From assembly GCA_035476575.1 (NCBI GenBank), contig DATILL010000143.1, forward strand, positions 1 through 49,689: a DNA stretch of 49,689 nucleotides, given 5' to 3'. Each line of letters opens with the position of its first letter. The stretch's first letter is position 1. The DNA comes from DATILL01 sp035476575. Lineage in GTDB: Bacteria > Actinomycetota > Actinomycetes > Mycobacteriales > JACQDL01. A program made the position numbers and the translations under genes. Positions 48,410-49,689 of this stretch are shown here, in pieces. The notes below the pieces were generated by a model. That model was not told the DNA's origin. It saw only the letters and a program-made list of their open reading frames with translations, and did no database searches.

Positions 48410-49117
48410 ATGCGCAAGTACGTGATCATGGGGGTGCAGGGCAGCGGCAAGGGCACCCAGGGTGCCCTGCTGGCCGAAGGGCTCGACCTGGCGCGGATCG
48501 TGGTCGGCGACATCTTCCGCTGGCACGTGCAGCACCACACCAAGATCGGCGCCCAGGTGCGCCGGGTGATGACCGCCGGTGAGCTGGTGGGCGACGACCT
48601 GGTCGAGTCCGTCGTACGGCAGCGGCTGGAGCAGCATGACTGGAACTACGGGTTCGTGGTGGACGGGTTCCCGCGCAACGCCCGGCAGGCGGAGTTCTTC
48701 CTGGAGAGCTACGACATCGACGGAGTGATCCACCTGCAGCTCCCGGACGTGGAGGTACGGCGGCGGGTGCTGGCCCGGCGGCTGTGCTCCCGCTGCGGCA
48801 TGGACTACAACCTCATCGCGCACCGCCCGGCGAACGAGGGCCGGTGCGACGTGTGCGACGGCGAGCTGGTCAGCCGGTCGGACGACACCGAGGCGGCGCT
48901 GGCCGCGCGGCTGCGTGACTACCACGAGAAGACCAACCCGGTGCTGGCCCTGTTCCGGCGCAAGGAGTATGTCGTCACGGTGGACGCCCGGCCGGGCAAG
49001 GTCGCCGTACAGCAGGAGATCCGGACCCGGCTGGGCCTGCCCGCCTACCAACCCGAACACGGCGGGCCCGCGGTGGGAGCCGCCGGACGCCCTGCCGCAC
49101 CTTTCCACACGCAGTAA
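48410..49117 (+). CDS. adk: Adenylate kinase-like nucleoside monophosphate kinase
   Basis: The 235-residue protein has the P-loop MGVQGSGKGTQGALLAEGLD, the NMP-binding RIVVGDIFRWHV, the conserved GFVVDGFPRNARQAEFFLES and a lid with zinc ligands CSRCGMDYNLIAHRPANEG then RCDVCDGELVSRSDD. The P-loop differs from the usual GPPGAGKGTQ in having VQGS. It is likely a second or divergent Adk, since it lies outside the ribosomal-protein cluster where adk usually sits. The C-terminus is longer than normal. ATG 48410 is chosen as the conserved start. Confidence 0.85.
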   Translation: MRKYVIMGVQGSGKGTQGALLAEGLDLARIVVGDIFRWHVQHHTKIGAQVRRVMTAGELVGDDLVESVVRQRLEQHDWNYGFVVDGFPRNARQAEFFLESYDIDGVIHLQLPDVEVRRRVLARRLCSRCGMDYNLIAHRPANEGRCDVCDGELVSRSDDTEAALAARLRDYHEKTNPVLALFRRKEYVVTVDARPGKVAVQQEIRTRLGLPAYQPEHGGPAVGAAGRPAAPFHTQ

Positions 49118-49358
49118 CCCAAGAGCGGCGACTTGCGATTGAGCAGCCCGGGCGAGCCTCCCCCACCTGGCTCGCTCGTCGTGCGGGAGGGCAAGCGGAG
49201 ACCGGTAGAGGACGTCATGGAGGGGGCGGACGACAGGTTTGAACGGGAAGACCTCGGAACTGGAATGGCGAGTTCCACCTCAGCGTGTTCGCGAGCCCGC
49301 TCCTGCCGGGCGAGACCGAGGAGACCGCGGTTGCGAGGATCTTCGGTGAGCATCGTAG

Positions 49359-49689
49359 GCGCAGGAGGCAAAAGCCCGTGCGCGTCTCGGTGACGAACCT
49401 GGCATGCGCGCGGTGCTTGATGCTGGTCGGCGCGCACTGGACAACAAACCCGCGCCCGCGCACCCGGAGCACCATTTCGTCATCGACCCCGACAAGTGGA
49501 ACTTCTACGCGATGGACTGCTACCGCGTGACAGGCATGAACGAGCTGGCAGCGGAACACGCGACGGAGGTGCTGAGAGTCGGCCGTATGCCGGACGGCTC
49601 GGACCGTTGGCCCATGCGAACGGCCGAAGCACGGGTGGCCCTTGCCGTGGTCGCCGTACGATCGGGTGACCTTGAGCGGACAATCGGCG
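49359..49689 (+). pseudogene. TPR-type regulator fragment, 5'-truncated, runs off the window
   Basis: After a TAG at 49356 the frame reads AQEAKARARLGDEPGMRAVL, then RRALDNKPAPAHPEHHFVID, PDKWNFYAMDCYRVTGMNEL and RWPMRTAEARVALAVVAVRS. This aligns with the C-terminal TPR-like part of the XRE-TPR protein at 3941-5263 (which has PEHHYHYDPDK and RWPRRVASANLDLALAL). The N-terminal DNA-binding domain and start are absent in the 240 bases upstream, where no other gene is visible. The fragment continues past the window edge. Confidence 0.65.

Overview
The window is about 50 kb of very GC-rich DNA (roughly 70% G+C) with strong third-position G/C, GTG and TTG starts, leaderless-looking promoters, an actinobacterial DnaE1-type polymerase, XRE-TPR regulators, an RsbW/STAS partner-switch set and a FadE5-like dehydrogenase. 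It is chromosome of a high-GC actinomycete; the genus cannot be read from the sequence.

Left part (1-9.1 kb): an eroded accessory zone. It holds an integrase N-terminal fragment, a truncated IS30 transposase, a frameshifted baeRF-type pseudogene, an HdeD fragment and a frameshifted unknown zinc-ribbon gene. Intact genes follow: PadR plus a HAAS-like membrane partner, an XRE-TPR regulator, a MEDS-ATPase sensor, an RsbW-like kinase divergent from a STAS anti-anti-sigma factor, and a lipoprotein with a SecD-like head. A broken MerR gene comes last.

Integrated island (9.13-15.22 kb): a 46-bp exact repeat of the 3' half of tRNA-Phe at 9126-9171 and 15177-15222 marks the ends of an element inserted at tRNA-Phe. 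It has no visible integrase. Its cargo is the most interesting part of the window: a two-gene operon of a 91-residue two-TM protein and a NACHT/STAND NTPase. The TM protein ends in, and the NTPase begins with, the same short G-x-Q-x-G-x-x-N-x-Q-x-N-x-F-G-S motif, which resembles RHIM/PP-like amyloid signalling motifs. The NTPase has a C-terminal WD40 array cut to under two near-identical repeats. A frameshifted XRE-TPR regulator, an HFCD-type flavoprotein and a small peptide gene accompany it. I read the pair as an NLR-like immune or cell-death module in which the NTPase templates a membrane effector.

Core part (15.2-49.1 kb): tRNA-Glu, -Asp and -Phe; a polysaccharide deacetylase; a phenylacetate catabolism locus (paaN, a TetR repressor, paaABCDE) with three identical 12-bp operators; a pRiA4b ORF-3-like protein; dnaE; a large GH63-like glucosidase; a VapBC pair; a three-gene 2-oxoacid dehydrogenase operon (E1a, E1b, E2) behind a 28-nt palindrome; a rhomboid protease; DUF2277, pxpA and a succinate-semialdehyde dehydrogenase; a FadE5-like acyl-CoA dehydrogenase with TetR-type operators; a two-component system whose own promoter and that of the adjacent MacAB-like efflux operon share TTCAGG direct repeats; and adenylate kinase. 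A truncated TPR regulator runs off the right edge. Two families of intergenic hairpin repeats are scattered through this part.
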